The notes below the pieces were generated by a model, which was not told where the DNA came from, searched no databases, and worked only from the letters and a program-made list of their open reading frames with translations. Below are positions 27,074 to 35,125 of a DNA stretch of 43,208 bases, in pieces. The position numbers were made by a program, and so were the translations under genes. Numbering within the stretch: the first letter of the stretch is position 1; every line of letters begins with the position of its first letter. Source of the stretch: Pseudomonadota bacterium (GTDB taxonomy: Bacteria; Desulfobacterota; Desulfobulbia; Desulfobulbales; SURF-16); NCBI GenBank assembly GCA_018816555.1, contig JAHIVT010000017.1:1-43208 (forward strand), read 5' to 3'.

Positions 27074-27833
27074 CAGTCAGATCAAAACAGCGCTGGCTGA
27101 TCCGGACAAAAAGATTCTGCTCATGACACATATTGTGCTGGGCTATCCTTCCCTGGAAACCAACCGCCAGGTCATTGAGCAGATGGTGGCAAACGGGGTG
27201 GATCTCATCGAGATGCAGATCCCCTTTTCCGAGCCCATGGCCGACGGGCCGGTGATTGTCAAGGCCAATCAGGAGGCGATCGAGCACGGCATCACCGTGC
27301 GCCGCTGTGTTGATTTTGCCAGGGAGATGACCGCGACCCATGCCATTCCCTTTCTCTTCATGACCTACTACAACATTATTTTCAAATTCGGGGTGGAGGA
27401 GTTTTTCCGGGAAGCGAAGGAAATCGGCATCAGGGGCTTTATCATTCCGGACCTGCCGCCCGAGGAGGGAGAGGATTTTTTTGCCCTGAGCCGCAGATAT
27501 GGTATTGCCGCGATCCTGATCTATGCCCCGACCTCAACTCCCGAGCGGATGCGGGAGCTGGCCCGCTACAGCAGAGGTTTTATCTACTGCGCGGCCCGCA
27601 AAGGCGTGACCGGCAAACAGACGGACTTTGACGCAAGCTTTAACGACTACATGCGCACCTGCCGGGCCAATACCGATCTGCCGCTGGCTGTGGGATTTGG
27701 CATCAGCAGCAAGGAGGATGTGGATTATCTCACCGGCAAGGCCGACATTGCCGTCATCGGCACCAGGACCATCAACCTTGTTGAAGAACAGGGCGTTGCT
27801 GCGGTCGGCCCCTTTATCGCCGGTTTACGATGA
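27063..27833 (+). CDS. trpA: Tryptophan synthase alpha subunit TrpA
   Basis: TrpA cleaves indole-3-glycerol phosphate and channels indole to TrpB. This copy has 256 residues from the ATG at 27063, inside the end of trpB. The catalytic Glu is in DLIEMQIPFSEPMADGP, with the second catalytic Asp in ADGP. Later blocks are GFIIPDLPPEE, ARKGVTG and VGFGISSKEDV. The sequence has SEP where many TrpA have SDP, a mild change outside the catalytic pair. It is convergent with glgC, with a perfect palindrome between them. Confidence 0.95.
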   Translation: MELNSQIKTALADPDKKILLMTHIVLGYPSLETNRQVIEQMVANGVDLIEMQIPFSEPMADGPVIVKANQEAIEHGITVRRCVDFAREMTATHAIPFLFMTYYNIIFKFGVEEFFREAKEIGIRGFIIPDLPPEEGEDFFALSRRYGIAAILIYAPTSTPERMRELARYSRGFIYCAARKGVTGKQTDFDASFNDYMRTCRANTDLPLAVGFGISSKEDVDYLTGKADIAVIGTRTINLVEEQGVAAVGPFIAGLR

Positions 27834-27852
27834 TGTTTGGGGCGACCACGTA

Positions 27853-27874
27853 GGGGCGGTTCGCGAACCGCCCC
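27853..27874. terminator. Perfect 22-bp palindrome between convergent trpA and glgC
   Basis: GGGGCGGTTCG is followed directly by its exact reverse complement, giving 11-bp arms with no loop bases left over. It lies in the 89-base gap between two convergent gene ends. No T-run follows. Similar GGGGCGGTTCGCGAACC-type palindromes are dispersed repeats in many bacterial genomes, so it may be a repeat that also serves as a two-way terminator. Confidence 0.5.
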
Positions 27875-27922
27875 CACATCCCCTTATGCCTCATGCCTTG
27901 TGCCTTTTCACATTACAACCCA

Positions 27923-29203
27923 TTACACGTCAACAACCCCAACAGCTTCGCCGGTCTTCACATGCAGGCTCGGATATTCTTCAGCCCGAGTCAGGGGCGC
28001 AATGATGCAGTTGCGGCCAATGACCGCGTTGGCCGGAACCTCGGCGTCCTTGCCCACCAGGGTGATACCCATATACAGATGTTTGGCAAAATTTTTGTTC
28101 GGCGTGGTTTTATCCTCCCCGTGGCCGATAATGGCCCCACCCCCTACCCGAACCCGTTTGTCCAGGATGGCCAGATCAAGCACTGCCCCCTTGTCGACAA
28201 AACAGTCGTGAAACAGAATTGAATCGCGCACGCTGGCGCCGGCCCCCACCCGCACCCCTGGGCTGAGCACGGAATTGACCACCTCGCCCTCTATGACGCA
28301 GCCGGCCGCGATCATGGAATTCTTCACCTTGGAGCCGGCGGCAAAACGGGCAGGCGGCCTGTCGGCGATGTCCGCCACCCCCGCCTCCACATTTGGCCGG
28401 ATGCCCCAGTCCTCCGGGGCAATGCCGGAATCCTCGCGGATAATGTCCATATTCGACTCCCAGTAGGCCTGCACGGTGCCCACGTCACGCCAGTAGCCGT
28501 GGAAGGGATAGGCAAAGACATTATCCTGCTCAATGGCCCTGGGGATGAGATGCATGCCGAAATCAACCTCCTCGCGGTTTTCCGTCAGCATATGCAACAG
28601 ATACTCGGTATCAAAGACATAAATACCCATGGAGGCAAGGTTGGTGCGCGGCTTCTTGGGCTTCTCCTCCCATTCGACAATGCGGCCCTCATCATTGGTG
28701 ATACCGGCGCCGAACTGATGGATCTCGCTTTCCGGCACCACCATCATGCCGATGGTGACATCCGCCTGCTTGCGGCGGTGGAAGTTGATCATGTCATCAA
28801 AATCCATACGATAGATATGATCGCCGGACAACAGCAGAATCTCTTTGGAAGGGTGGGCCTTGATGAAATCGATGTTCTGGCGCACCGCATCCGCCGTGCC
28901 CTTATACCAGTCCGAGTCCTTTGCGCCGGTACGGGGCGGCAGGATCTTCACCCCCCTGCTGCGTCCGGTGAAATCCCAGGCCTCGCCGGTGCCGATATGC
29001 TTCATCAGCGACAGGGGCTTGTACTGAGTCAGCACCCCGACCTGGGTAAAGCCGGAATTCATCACATTGCTCAGACTGAAGTCGATGATGCGATAAATGC
29101 CGCCAAAGGGCACGGCCGGTTTCGCCCTGGTCTGTACGAGATTATTCAACCGGCTGCCCACGCCTCCTGCCAGAATCAGCACTAAGGTGTTTTCTTTTCT
29201 CAT
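27923..29203 (-). CDS. glgC: Glucose-1-phosphate adenylyltransferase (catalytic-type GlgC)
   Basis: This enzyme makes ADP-glucose from glucose-1-phosphate and ATP, the committed step of bacterial glycogen synthesis. At 426 residues it has family length. The N-terminal nucleotide-binding loop is intact (LILAGGVGSRLNNL, then RAKPAVPFGG). Further blocks are WYKGTADAVRQN, LLSGDHIYRMDF (metal/substrate Asp), EEKPKKPRTNLASMGIYVF and a C-terminal left-handed beta-helix rich in hexapeptides. Its ATG overlaps the stop of the upstream paralogue as ATGA, so both are made from one message, probably for one mixed tetramer. No glgA or glgB is in the window. Confidence 0.93.
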   Translation of the reverse strand: MRKENTLVLILAGGVGSRLNNLVQTRAKPAVPFGGIYRIIDFSLSNVMNSGFTQVGVLTQYKPLSLMKHIGTGEAWDFTGRSRGVKILPPRTGAKDSDWYKGTADAVRQNIDFIKAHPSKEILLLSGDHIYRMDFDDMINFHRRKQADVTIGMMVVPESEIHQFGAGITNDEGRIVEWEEKPKKPRTNLASMGIYVFDTEYLLHMLTENREEVDFGMHLIPRAIEQDNVFAYPFHGYWRDVGTVQAYWESNMDIIREDSGIAPEDWGIRPNVEAGVADIADRPPARFAAGSKVKNSMIAAGCVIEGEVVNSVLSPGVRVGAGASVRDSILFHDCFVDKGAVLDLAILDKRVRVGGGAIIGHGEDKTTPNKNFAKHLYMGITLVGKDAEVPANAVIGRNCIIAPLTRAEEYPSLHVKTGEAVGVVDV

Positions 29204-30459
29204 CGCACGATCTCCCCTGCTTTGATTTCCCGTAAAAGCTTGTCAGCACTCAGAGCGGGATAAATGGTGCAGTCGGAGCCGATCAGCGCCCTATCCGGGA
29301 TGAAATTGTTCCAGCCGAGCACTGTCACCTCCTTGTCCCTGGCAGGCCCGGCCGCGCCGATACTCACCTCGTTGCCGATGGTCACATTGACGTCGCTGAT
29401 CACCTTTTCAAGTCTTGCATCCCGGCCCACCACATTATCAAAAAAGAGGACCGAATCCCTGACCACCGCGCCTTTCTTCACATGGGCCCCGGGAAAGAGG
29501 ATGGAGCGTTCCACCGTGCCCTCAACAATACAGCCGTTATAGACCAGACTGTCCTGGATGACCGCATCACTCCCCACCTTCAGGGGCTGGCAGTCGCGGA
29601 TGCCGCGGTGGTCGAGATTGGTGCGCAGCCCCCACTTTTCCATGTCTATTTTCGGCGACGGACCCAACAGGTCCATATTGGTCTGCCAATACTCCTCAAT
29701 GGTGCGGGAATACCCCCAGTAGCCCTTGAACTTGAAACCGTAAACCTTGCGCTGCTCATACATCATGCGCGGGATGATATTGCGGCCGAACTCAAAGGAT
29801 TCATCCTCCCGGGCATTGACCGTCAGCATCTCAAGCAGCACCTTGGGCTTGAAGCAGAAGACCGTCAACGATGCCCAGTTGAATTTCGGTCGGTCTGGTT
29901 TTTCCTTGTACTGCAGAATCCGACCGCCCAGCTCGCCGTCCTCGTTGTCGATGTCCGCCACCCCGAAGCGATGGGCCTTCTCCATGGGCACCTGCAGGCA
30001 GGCAATGGTCAGATCGGCATCCTTCTGGCGGTGGTAATCAATCACCTCCTGGTAATCCATATGATAGACATGGTCGCCGGACAGGATCAGCACCTCCTGG
30101 GGATCGTGATACTGGATGAAATCCATGTTCTGAAAAACGGCATCGGCTGATCCCTTGTACCAGGAGGTATTGCCGTAGCCGGTGGACGGCGGCAGGATGG
30201 AGACCCCCCGGTGTTTGCCGATCATATCCCAGGCCGCGCCGATACCGATGTGGTTGATCAGGGAATAACTGCGGTACTGACTGAGAATGGCAACCCGCTC
30301 AAGCCCGGCCTGCATGAGGTTGCTCAGGGAGAAATCAATGATGCGGGCAAATCCGCCGAATGGCACGGCTGATTTGGGCCGGTAACAGGTCAGGACATTG
30401 AGTTCGTCAACCCTGCCCCCTGCAAGGATCATCGCCAGTGTTTTTGGTTTGCATTTCAT
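29200..30459 (-). CDS. GlgC/GlgD-like paralogue with altered nucleotide-binding loop
   Basis: This 419-residue protein is homologous along its length to ADP-glucose pyrophosphorylase: AVPFGGFARIIDFSLSN, then SWYKGSADAVFQNMDFI, ILSGDHVYHMDYQ, YKEKPDRPKFNWAS and a C-terminal beta-helix. The phosphate loop differs: LAGGRVDELNVLTCYRPKS replaces the usual LAGG-GSRL-PL---RAKPA. The Gly-X-Arg part is lost and the AKPA lysine context is changed. Such loops mark regulatory, weakly catalytic subunits (GlgD, plant large subunits) in known families, so I infer a regulatory partner for the downstream GlgC. It is first in the pair; a 9-bp periodic repeat starts 8 bases before its ATG. Confidence 0.85.
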   Translation of the reverse strand: MKCKPKTLAMILAGGRVDELNVLTCYRPKSAVPFGGFARIIDFSLSNLMQAGLERVAILSQYRSYSLINHIGIGAAWDMIGKHRGVSILPPSTGYGNTSWYKGSADAVFQNMDFIQYHDPQEVLILSGDHVYHMDYQEVIDYHRQKDADLTIACLQVPMEKAHRFGVADIDNEDGELGGRILQYKEKPDRPKFNWASLTVFCFKPKVLLEMLTVNAREDESFEFGRNIIPRMMYEQRKVYGFKFKGYWGYSRTIEEYWQTNMDLLGPSPKIDMEKWGLRTNLDHRGIRDCQPLKVGSDAVIQDSLVYNGCIVEGTVERSILFPGAHVKKGAVVRDSVLFFDNVVGRDARLEKVISDVNVTIGNEVSIGAAGPARDKEVTVLGWNNFIPDRALIGSDCTIYPALSADKLLREIKAGEIVR

Positions 30460-30466
30460 AGGATTG

Positions 30467-30710
30467 GTCTCGCTGGTCTTACTAGTCTAAACTTGTCTTA
30501 TTGGTCCGATTAGTCCGATTAGTCTTGCTGGTCTTATTAGTCCTATTTGTCCTGCTGGTCGGCTGATGGCCGCTCCAGTCTGACTGGTCTCATTCGTCAG
30601 GCACCAAAAGAAAACCTACCACATCTTTTTGATCAATACGACCAAAAAATCACTAAGACCTGCGGGAGTTTGACCAGCCGGACCAGGGATACGAATAAGA
30701 CCAGTTGGAC
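30467..30710. repeat. 9-bp phased degenerate repeat with oppositely oriented second arm
   Basis: GTC recurs at 30467, 30476, 30485, 30495, 30504, 30513, 30522, 30531, 30540, 30549 and 30558, then at 30578, 30587 and 30596. Spacing is almost always exactly nine within units like TTGGTCCGA or TAGTCTTGC. After a ~40-base unrepeated stretch the complement GAC/ACC appears in the same rhythm (30640, 30657, 30672, 30681, 30699, 30708). The element fills the gap between the paralogue of GlgC and the DHH gene. The two arms could fold on each other in many registers. No coding role is evident. Confidence 0.8.
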
Positions 30711-30714
30711 TACT

Positions 30715-31770
30715 CTACAGATGCTTGCTTGTCAGTTTTCTCAAGGTTTTTGTGTTAAAATCCTGGTCTGGTTTGGCCAGATTCTTCAGCGGCACCTCGG
30801 CCCTGGCTGATTCCCGATGGCCCCCGGCCGCACCGATCTGGCCGAAGGTCTTGCCGGCAAGAATACCGGCATTTTTCTTGTAGCCGTCGCAGCGGAAGAT
30901 GACCACCAGCTTTTCCCCATGGATGCCTGAGACAAAAACCCAGGAAACATCATGCACCCGTTTGAAGAAATCAGCAATAATCACCAGGATATCAGGGGTC
31001 CGCACCCTGCCCACATGGGCATAAAGCCGGTGTTTGCTGATACGCATTTCAGAAAAGGCGGTTTTAAAATAATTGAGTTCCGACTTTCTCAGCTCGCTCA
31101 GTTCAATTTTCCGCACCAGATTCTGGTTGGCGATGTTAAATAGATACCGGAAGGAAATGGCATCGGCAAGCTGGGCTTTTTTCTCAAAATTCTGGGTATC
31201 GACCTTGATGGCATAAAAAAGAGCGGTGGCCAGGGCCACGGAAGGCTTCATCTCCGCAGCGCGCAGGTATTCCACCATCATGGAAGCTACCGCGCCGTAC
31301 TCGGGCCTGATATCAACATAATTGGCCTGCCATCCCTGGGTGACGGGATGGTGATCTATCACCGCACAGTACTTGATATCCTCGAATCCGGGATTGTGAC
31401 AGGGCTGGGAGTCAATAATGATGTATTTGGTAAACTTGTCGGATTTGAAGGATTTCATACGTTCGGCGGGAATCTTCAGCAGCTCCAGCATGGACAGGTT
31501 GGCGAGCCTTCTGATCTCATTGAGATAGCCGATGGTAACGTTTTTCACCCGATAACGAAGCAGCCGTTTGACAGCCAGAGCGCTGGCCAAAGAATCCGGG
31601 TCAGCACTGATAACAGCCAGCACCTCATCTTCTTTTTCAAATATATTCCAGAACTCTTGTAGTCTTTCTTTTGCCGTCTTCTTGGGCAAACAGTTGCGCT
31701 TTCTTCTGGACGCAGCAACAGAGGGCTTTTCACTCTTCAATATTATCACCGTAGGGGATTTCCCCGTCAT
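30715..31770 (-). CDS. DHH/DHHA1 family phosphoesterase (NrnA/RecJ-like), with divergent motif I
   Basis: This 351-residue protein has the two-domain layout of DHH phosphoesterases that hydrolyse short oligonucleotides or cyclic dinucleotides. The DHH motif is VIDHHP, with the metal Asp set in VISADPDSLASAL and IIIDSQPCHNPGF. The DHHA1 domain ends with IGAAGGHRESARAEVPL, the GGH motif that binds substrate. Oddity: motif I usually starts with His (HDNPDPD); here that position is Val (VISADPD), so one metal ligand is missing. The ~50 residues before the domain are basic. It could be an NrnA-type nanoRNase or a related enzyme with altered metal use. Confidence 0.85.
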   Translation of the reverse strand: MTGKSPTVIILKSEKPSVAASRRKRNCLPKKTAKERLQEFWNIFEKEDEVLAVISADPDSLASALAVKRLLRYRVKNVTIGYLNEIRRLANLSMLELLKIPAERMKSFKSDKFTKYIIIDSQPCHNPGFEDIKYCAVIDHHPVTQGWQANYVDIRPEYGAVASMMVEYLRAAEMKPSVALATALFYAIKVDTQNFEKKAQLADAISFRYLFNIANQNLVRKIELSELRKSELNYFKTAFSEMRISKHRLYAHVGRVRTPDILVIIADFFKRVHDVSWVFVSGIHGEKLVVIFRCDGYKKNAGILAGKTFGQIGAAGGHRESARAEVPLKNLAKPDQDFNTKTLRKLTSKHL

Positions 31771-31898
31771 GCTTACTCGAATTCAAAACGCAGGTTTACT
31801 TTGTACCATAACACCTTTGCTGGTTGCAAGCAGTTCCGCTGATAATATTACCTATAAAAAACGGCGGGTAACGGTCTTTTTGCCTCTTTTTGAGCCAT

Positions 31899-31928
31899 GC
31901 AAACGCCATGGCAGGGTTTGCACTTTTT
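31899..31928 (+). terminator. Hairpin followed by T-run, weak terminator candidate
   Basis: GCAAAC (31899-31904) pairs with GTTTGC (31916-31921) around an internal GCCATGGC, and ACTTTTTT follows. The shape fits an intrinsic terminator reading rightward, but no plus-strand gene ends just upstream. It lies in the 239-base gap between the DHH start and the MOSC end, which otherwise shows no gene. Confidence 0.25.
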
Positions 31929-32009
31929 TGCTGATTCTCTTATTTTCCATGCCGGATCATGATGCGGAATGCCGTGAAAAAATTTCCTCATCTGTCGGGC
32001 GGCAGGAAT

Positions 32010-32486
32010 TCAGCTTTTCGGTTGACCATAGTCAATCTCTATCGCATCATCTTCCGTCACTGTTCCGCCCTGCAGAATTTCAATAAAAATACCTTCTCGC
32101 GGCATGATGCAATCCCCCACCGTATGAAAAATCTGACAATGGGCATGACATTTCTTGCCTATCTGGGTGACCCGCCCGATTACGGAACTGCCCAGTCTCA
32201 TCAGAGAGCCCACCGGCAGTTTGACCAGATCGATGCCTTCGGTGACAATATTTTCCCCGAAATCACCATGGGTAACCGAGGCCCCCTTGGCCAGCATGGT
32301 TGCATGGGACTCCTTGGCCAGCAGACTCACCTGGCGATGCCATTTGCCGGCATGGGCGTCACCCTCTATGCCGAAACCGGCCACCAGGGTGATTTGTTGC
32401 ACTGGTTTCTTTGCCGTGCCCTTAGCGGCACTGGTGCACACATTCACAACTCTGCCATATTTATTATTTTTTTCGCTTGCCATCAT
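32010..32486 (-). CDS. MOSC domain protein
   Basis: This is a 158-residue protein from the ATG at 32486; AAGAGGAA lies just before it, and a longer frame upstream has no such site. It is a stand-alone MOSC domain, the sulfur-carrier fold found at the C-terminus of Moco sulfurases and in molybdenum-enzyme partners. Signature stretches are GFGIEGDAHAGKWHRQVSLL, GDFGENIVTEGIDL and IGKKCHAHC followed by VGDCIMPREGIF. The last Cys corresponds to the persulfide-carrying Cys of the family. No molybdenum enzyme is nearby. It is divergent from the methyltransferase across a 484-base gap. Confidence 0.9.
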   Translation of the reverse strand: MMASEKNNKYGRVVNVCTSAAKGTAKKPVQQITLVAGFGIEGDAHAGKWHRQVSLLAKESHATMLAKGASVTHGDFGENIVTEGIDLVKLPVGSLMRLGSSVIGRVTQIGKKCHAHCQIFHTVGDCIMPREGIFIEILQGGTVTEDDAIEIDYGQPKS

Positions 32487-32970
32487 AATTTCCTCTTCTT
32501 TAACTATGTCATGGATGAACAGTACAGGTTTCGACCATGAACAAAGTACCACAATGTGCTATTAAATTTCCAGCAATTTTTCTCGCCCGGACAGAAAAAA
32601 ATAGGGGTAACAGACTGAATCATCAGAAGAATCAACCCTGAACTTTACAAAATCAATGGTGCGGGTACCAGCCTCGTTCCGGAAAAATTGCAAATCTCCC
32701 AGTTCCTTATTTTTCCGGTAATTTTTCTGCACGATTTCCTGACAACGCCGTTGATACCGCTGGAGTTGATACTTACATTCCTCGAAAAATCAGACTAAAT
32801 GAAGGGAACACGGCTTCCCGAGGAAAATCAGACAAAAAAACTAGACCAAAGATGATGTCGGCAAAAAAATTACCAAGAGGCGGAGAACAGATGAACAGAT
32901 CCGGGCACCCCAGACCTTCCACCAGGCGTGTTGCCATGGCTGAGGCAAAAATTCCCCATGGAGGGAGCAA
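32487..32970. other. 484-base divergent intergenic region without a gene
   Basis: This lies between the MOSC gene (minus) and the methyltransferase (plus), so it must hold both promoters. No coding frame is convincing. Visible structure: a small hairpin GGGAA (32804-32808)/TTCCC (32815-32819) flanked by two near-identical GAAAATCAGAC stretches (about 32784-32795 and 32822-32833). I looked for molybdenum-cofactor, SAM and SAH riboswitch cores and saw none. Confidence 0.4.
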
Positions 32971-33777
32971 ATGAAGCACGCATACGTCCATGGATACGAC
33001 CCAAGAGAAAACATACGCCTGCAGGACCAGGCCTCCACCCTGGTGGAATTATTGCACTCCGACACCTTTTATCCGGCCGGTTGTCAGGTCCTTGAGGCCG
33101 GCTGCGGGGTTGGTTCCCAGACCATCACCCTGGCCGCCAACAGTCCGGATGCCCAGTTTACTTCAATTGACATCTCAGCCGCCTCTGTTGCTGAAGCAAG
33201 ACAGCGGATAGAGTCGGCCGGGCACGCCAATGTCCATTTTCAGCAGGGAGACATCTTTCATCTCCCTTTCAAAGCGGAGTCATTCGACCATATATTTGTC
33301 TGTTTCGTGCTGGAGCATCTGTCCAACCCGGTGGAAGCCCTCAGCACGCTGAAGAAATTCATCAGACCCGGCGGCACGGTGACCGTTATTGAAGGAGATC
33401 ACGGCTCAGCCTATTTTCACCCGGACAGCGCCACCGCCCGGCAGGCCATCCAATGCCAGGTTGAGCTGCAGAAGCGAAGCGGCGGCAATGCCATGATCGG
33501 CAGAGAGCTGTATCCCCTGCTCTGCCAAGCGGAATTTGCCAAGGTCCGGGTGTCTCCCCGCATGGTCTATGTTGATGCCGGCAAGCCGGAACTCGTGGAC
33601 GGCTTTACCAGAAAAACCTTCACGGCCATGATCGAGGGTGTGCGCCCTTCCGCCCTGGCCGCGGGCATTATCGATCAAGCCGCCTTTGACCAAGGAATAC
33701 GGGATCTATACAGAACAGCTGAAACAGATGGAGTTTTCTGCTATACCTTCTTTAAGGCTGTGGCGGAAAACCAATAA
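32971..33777 (+). CDS. SAM-dependent class I methyltransferase
   Basis: This 268-residue soluble enzyme transfers a methyl group from S-adenosylmethionine to an unknown acceptor. Motif I (SAM loop) is VLEAGCGVGSQTITLA at residues ~40-55, the acidic motif II is FTSIDISAASVAEA, and GDIFHLPF precedes the post-I strand HIFVCFVLEHLSNP; RPGGTVTVIEGDHG is motif III. This is the Methyltransf_11/25 layout. The C-terminal ~100 residues are not typical of a known substrate class. GGAGGGAG sits at ideal spacing before the ATG. A 7-bp hairpin overlaps its stop codon (33777-33800). The HNH gene follows in the same direction after 77 bases. Confidence 0.9.
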   Translation: MKHAYVHGYDPRENIRLQDQASTLVELLHSDTFYPAGCQVLEAGCGVGSQTITLAANSPDAQFTSIDISAASVAEARQRIESAGHANVHFQQGDIFHLPFKAESFDHIFVCFVLEHLSNPVEALSTLKKFIRPGGTVTVIEGDHGSAYFHPDSATARQAIQCQVELQKRSGGNAMIGRELYPLLCQAEFAKVRVSPRMVYVDAGKPELVDGFTRKTFTAMIEGVRPSALAAGIIDQAAFDQGIRDLYRTAETDGVFCYTFFKAVAENQ

Positions 33778-33800
33778 GAGCTTGTTCGCAAATAAGCTCT
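33777..33800 (+). terminator. Hairpin overlapping the methyltransferase stop codon
   Basis: AGAGCTT (33777-33783) and AAGCTCT (33794-33800) form a perfect 7-bp stem with a 10-base loop, beginning at the last base of the TAA. No T-run follows, so termination is only possible. Confidence 0.3.
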
Positions 33801-33854
33801 GAGAAAATACCGGATTGCCGGGGCAGGCACCGGTCAAATCAAAGAGTGAGACAT

Positions 33855-34238
33855 ATGGCACAGGGAAAAGCACCAACAGACAAGGATAAAATGGGCCAGC
33901 TTATTGCCGAGGCCAGGCGGAGCTTTGATGAACGGGAAAAGACTTACCGAGAGAAGGCGCTCAAGATGTTCCCCTGGATCTGCGGGCGCTGCGGCCGGGA
34001 ATTCAGCGGCAAAAAGCTGAAGGACCTCACCGTGCACCACAAGGACCATAATCACGATAACAACCCGCCCGACGGCAGCAACTGGGAACTGTTGTGCCTC
34101 TACTGCCATGACAATGAGCATAGCCGGAATGCCGTGGCCGAATCATACGGTGAATTAAAACCGGGCGGCAAACAGGAATCCTTTACCTCCCACAACCCCT
34201 TTGCCGGGCTGCAGGATCTGCTGAAAAAGAAAAAATAA
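33855..34238 (+). CDS. YajD-like HNH nuclease family protein
   Basis: This 127-residue protein starts at the ATG at 33855; a GTG at 33846 is in frame but less likely, because AAAGAGTGAG then serves as ribosome site. The HNH/zinc core is CGRCGREFSGKKL, then LTVHHKDHNHDNNPPDG, SNWELLCLYCHDNEHS: two CxxC pairs hold a structural zinc and HH...N...H is the nuclease signature. It matches the YajD family, whose cellular role is unsettled. An Lys-rich tail ends the protein. No phage genes surround it, so a housekeeping role is likelier than a homing nuclease. Confidence 0.88.
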   Translation: MAQGKAPTDKDKMGQLIAEARRSFDEREKTYREKALKMFPWICGRCGREFSGKKLKDLTVHHKDHNHDNNPPDGSNWELLCLYCHDNEHSRNAVAESYGELKPGGKQESFTSHNPFAGLQDLLKKKK

Positions 34239-34413
34239 CCGCGCCGCAGAGAAAAATTCCAGGTCCGCAACGCTACCACGCCATCGCCGTAGCCCGCGCC
34301 CGCCAAGAGTTGTTGTATCATTGCCGATCTGCTGTTATAAAAGGGAACTTCGGGGCCCCGGCTCATTGCCGAGGATTGGCAGAGAAAAGGCAATTATCGG
34401 CATCCCTGGGGCA

Positions 34414-34439
34414 AGGAAGAGGAACAATCCGCTCTTCCT
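34414..34439 (+). other. Hairpin upstream of the LysE-type gene
   Basis: AGGAAGAG (34414-34421) pairs perfectly with CTCTTCCT (34432-34439) around a 10-base loop, 27 bases before the exporter ATG. It could act as a leader structure or an upstream terminator. The remaining 34239-34413 holds no gene. Confidence 0.3.
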
Positions 34440-34466
34440 CGGCAACAAAATCAATCAGGAAAAAAC

Positions 34467-35090
34467 ATGGACATATCACATTTGGCCTATTTTCTCGGGG
34501 CATCCATCCTGCTCACCATTGCCCCGGGGCCGGATAATGTTTTCGTGGTGACCCAGGGAATTTCCCGGGGCAGGAAAGCTGCCGTTTTAACGGCCATCGG
34601 CATGTGCAGCGGTATCAGCGTCCACACCACCGCCGCGGCCCTTGGCATCTCGGCCATATTTTATTCATCCGCCGTGGCCTTCAGTGTGGTCAAATTCGCC
34701 GGGGCGGCCTACCTGCTCTTCCTGGCCTGGAAAACGATCCGGGAGCACAGAGAAATCGACCTGCACGGCAATGGCCGGCAACTATCCGGTTTTGCCCTGT
34801 TTAAGCGGGGTTTTATCATGAACGTGCTTAATCCGAAAGTGGCGCTCTTTTTTCTCGCCTTCCTGCCCCAGTTCGTCTCTCCCGGGTCCGGCAATGTCGC
34901 GCTGGAGATGATCATCCTCGGCCTGATCTTCATGGCCCAGGGGATGATTATTTTTATTACCATCGGCCTGCTATCCGGTGCCATCGGCAATTATTTTCTT
35001 AAAAAACCGATAGTATCAAGGATTTTTTCCTGGCTCACGGCCGGAATCTTTGCCACCTTGGGCATCCGCCTGGCCCTGGCTCAGAAATGA
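34467..35090 (+). CDS. LysE/RhtB family amino-acid exporter
   Basis: This 207-residue inner-membrane protein has about six helices and exports amino acids or related metabolites. The family start LTIAPGPDNVFVVTQGISRG is clear, followed by GMCSGISVHTTAAALGISAI, VKFAGAAYLLFLAWKTIRE and GFIMNVLNPKVALFFLAFLP; the last is the second conserved Asn-Pro block. Substrate cannot be read from sequence. CAGGAAAA precedes the ATG. The HEAT-repeat gene follows in the same direction after 35 bases. Confidence 0.92.
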   Translation: MDISHLAYFLGASILLTIAPGPDNVFVVTQGISRGRKAAVLTAIGMCSGISVHTTAAALGISAIFYSSAVAFSVVKFAGAAYLLFLAWKTIREHREIDLHGNGRQLSGFALFKRGFIMNVLNPKVALFFLAFLPQFVSPGSGNVALEMIILGLIFMAQGMIIFITIGLLSGAIGNYFLKKPIVSRIFSWLTAGIFATLGIRLALAQK

Positions 35091-35125
35091 TCAGATCACT
35101 GCAAATAAAAAAAGAGGAATACCAT

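Noticed and set aside
30467-30710. CRISPR array
   Set aside because: The unit is 9 bases with no spacers, and no cas genes are present.
32487-32970. Molybdenum-cofactor or SAM/SAH riboswitch between the MOSC and methyltransferase genes
   Set aside because: I looked for the conserved cores and found none; only a small hairpin and an 11-base repeat are present.
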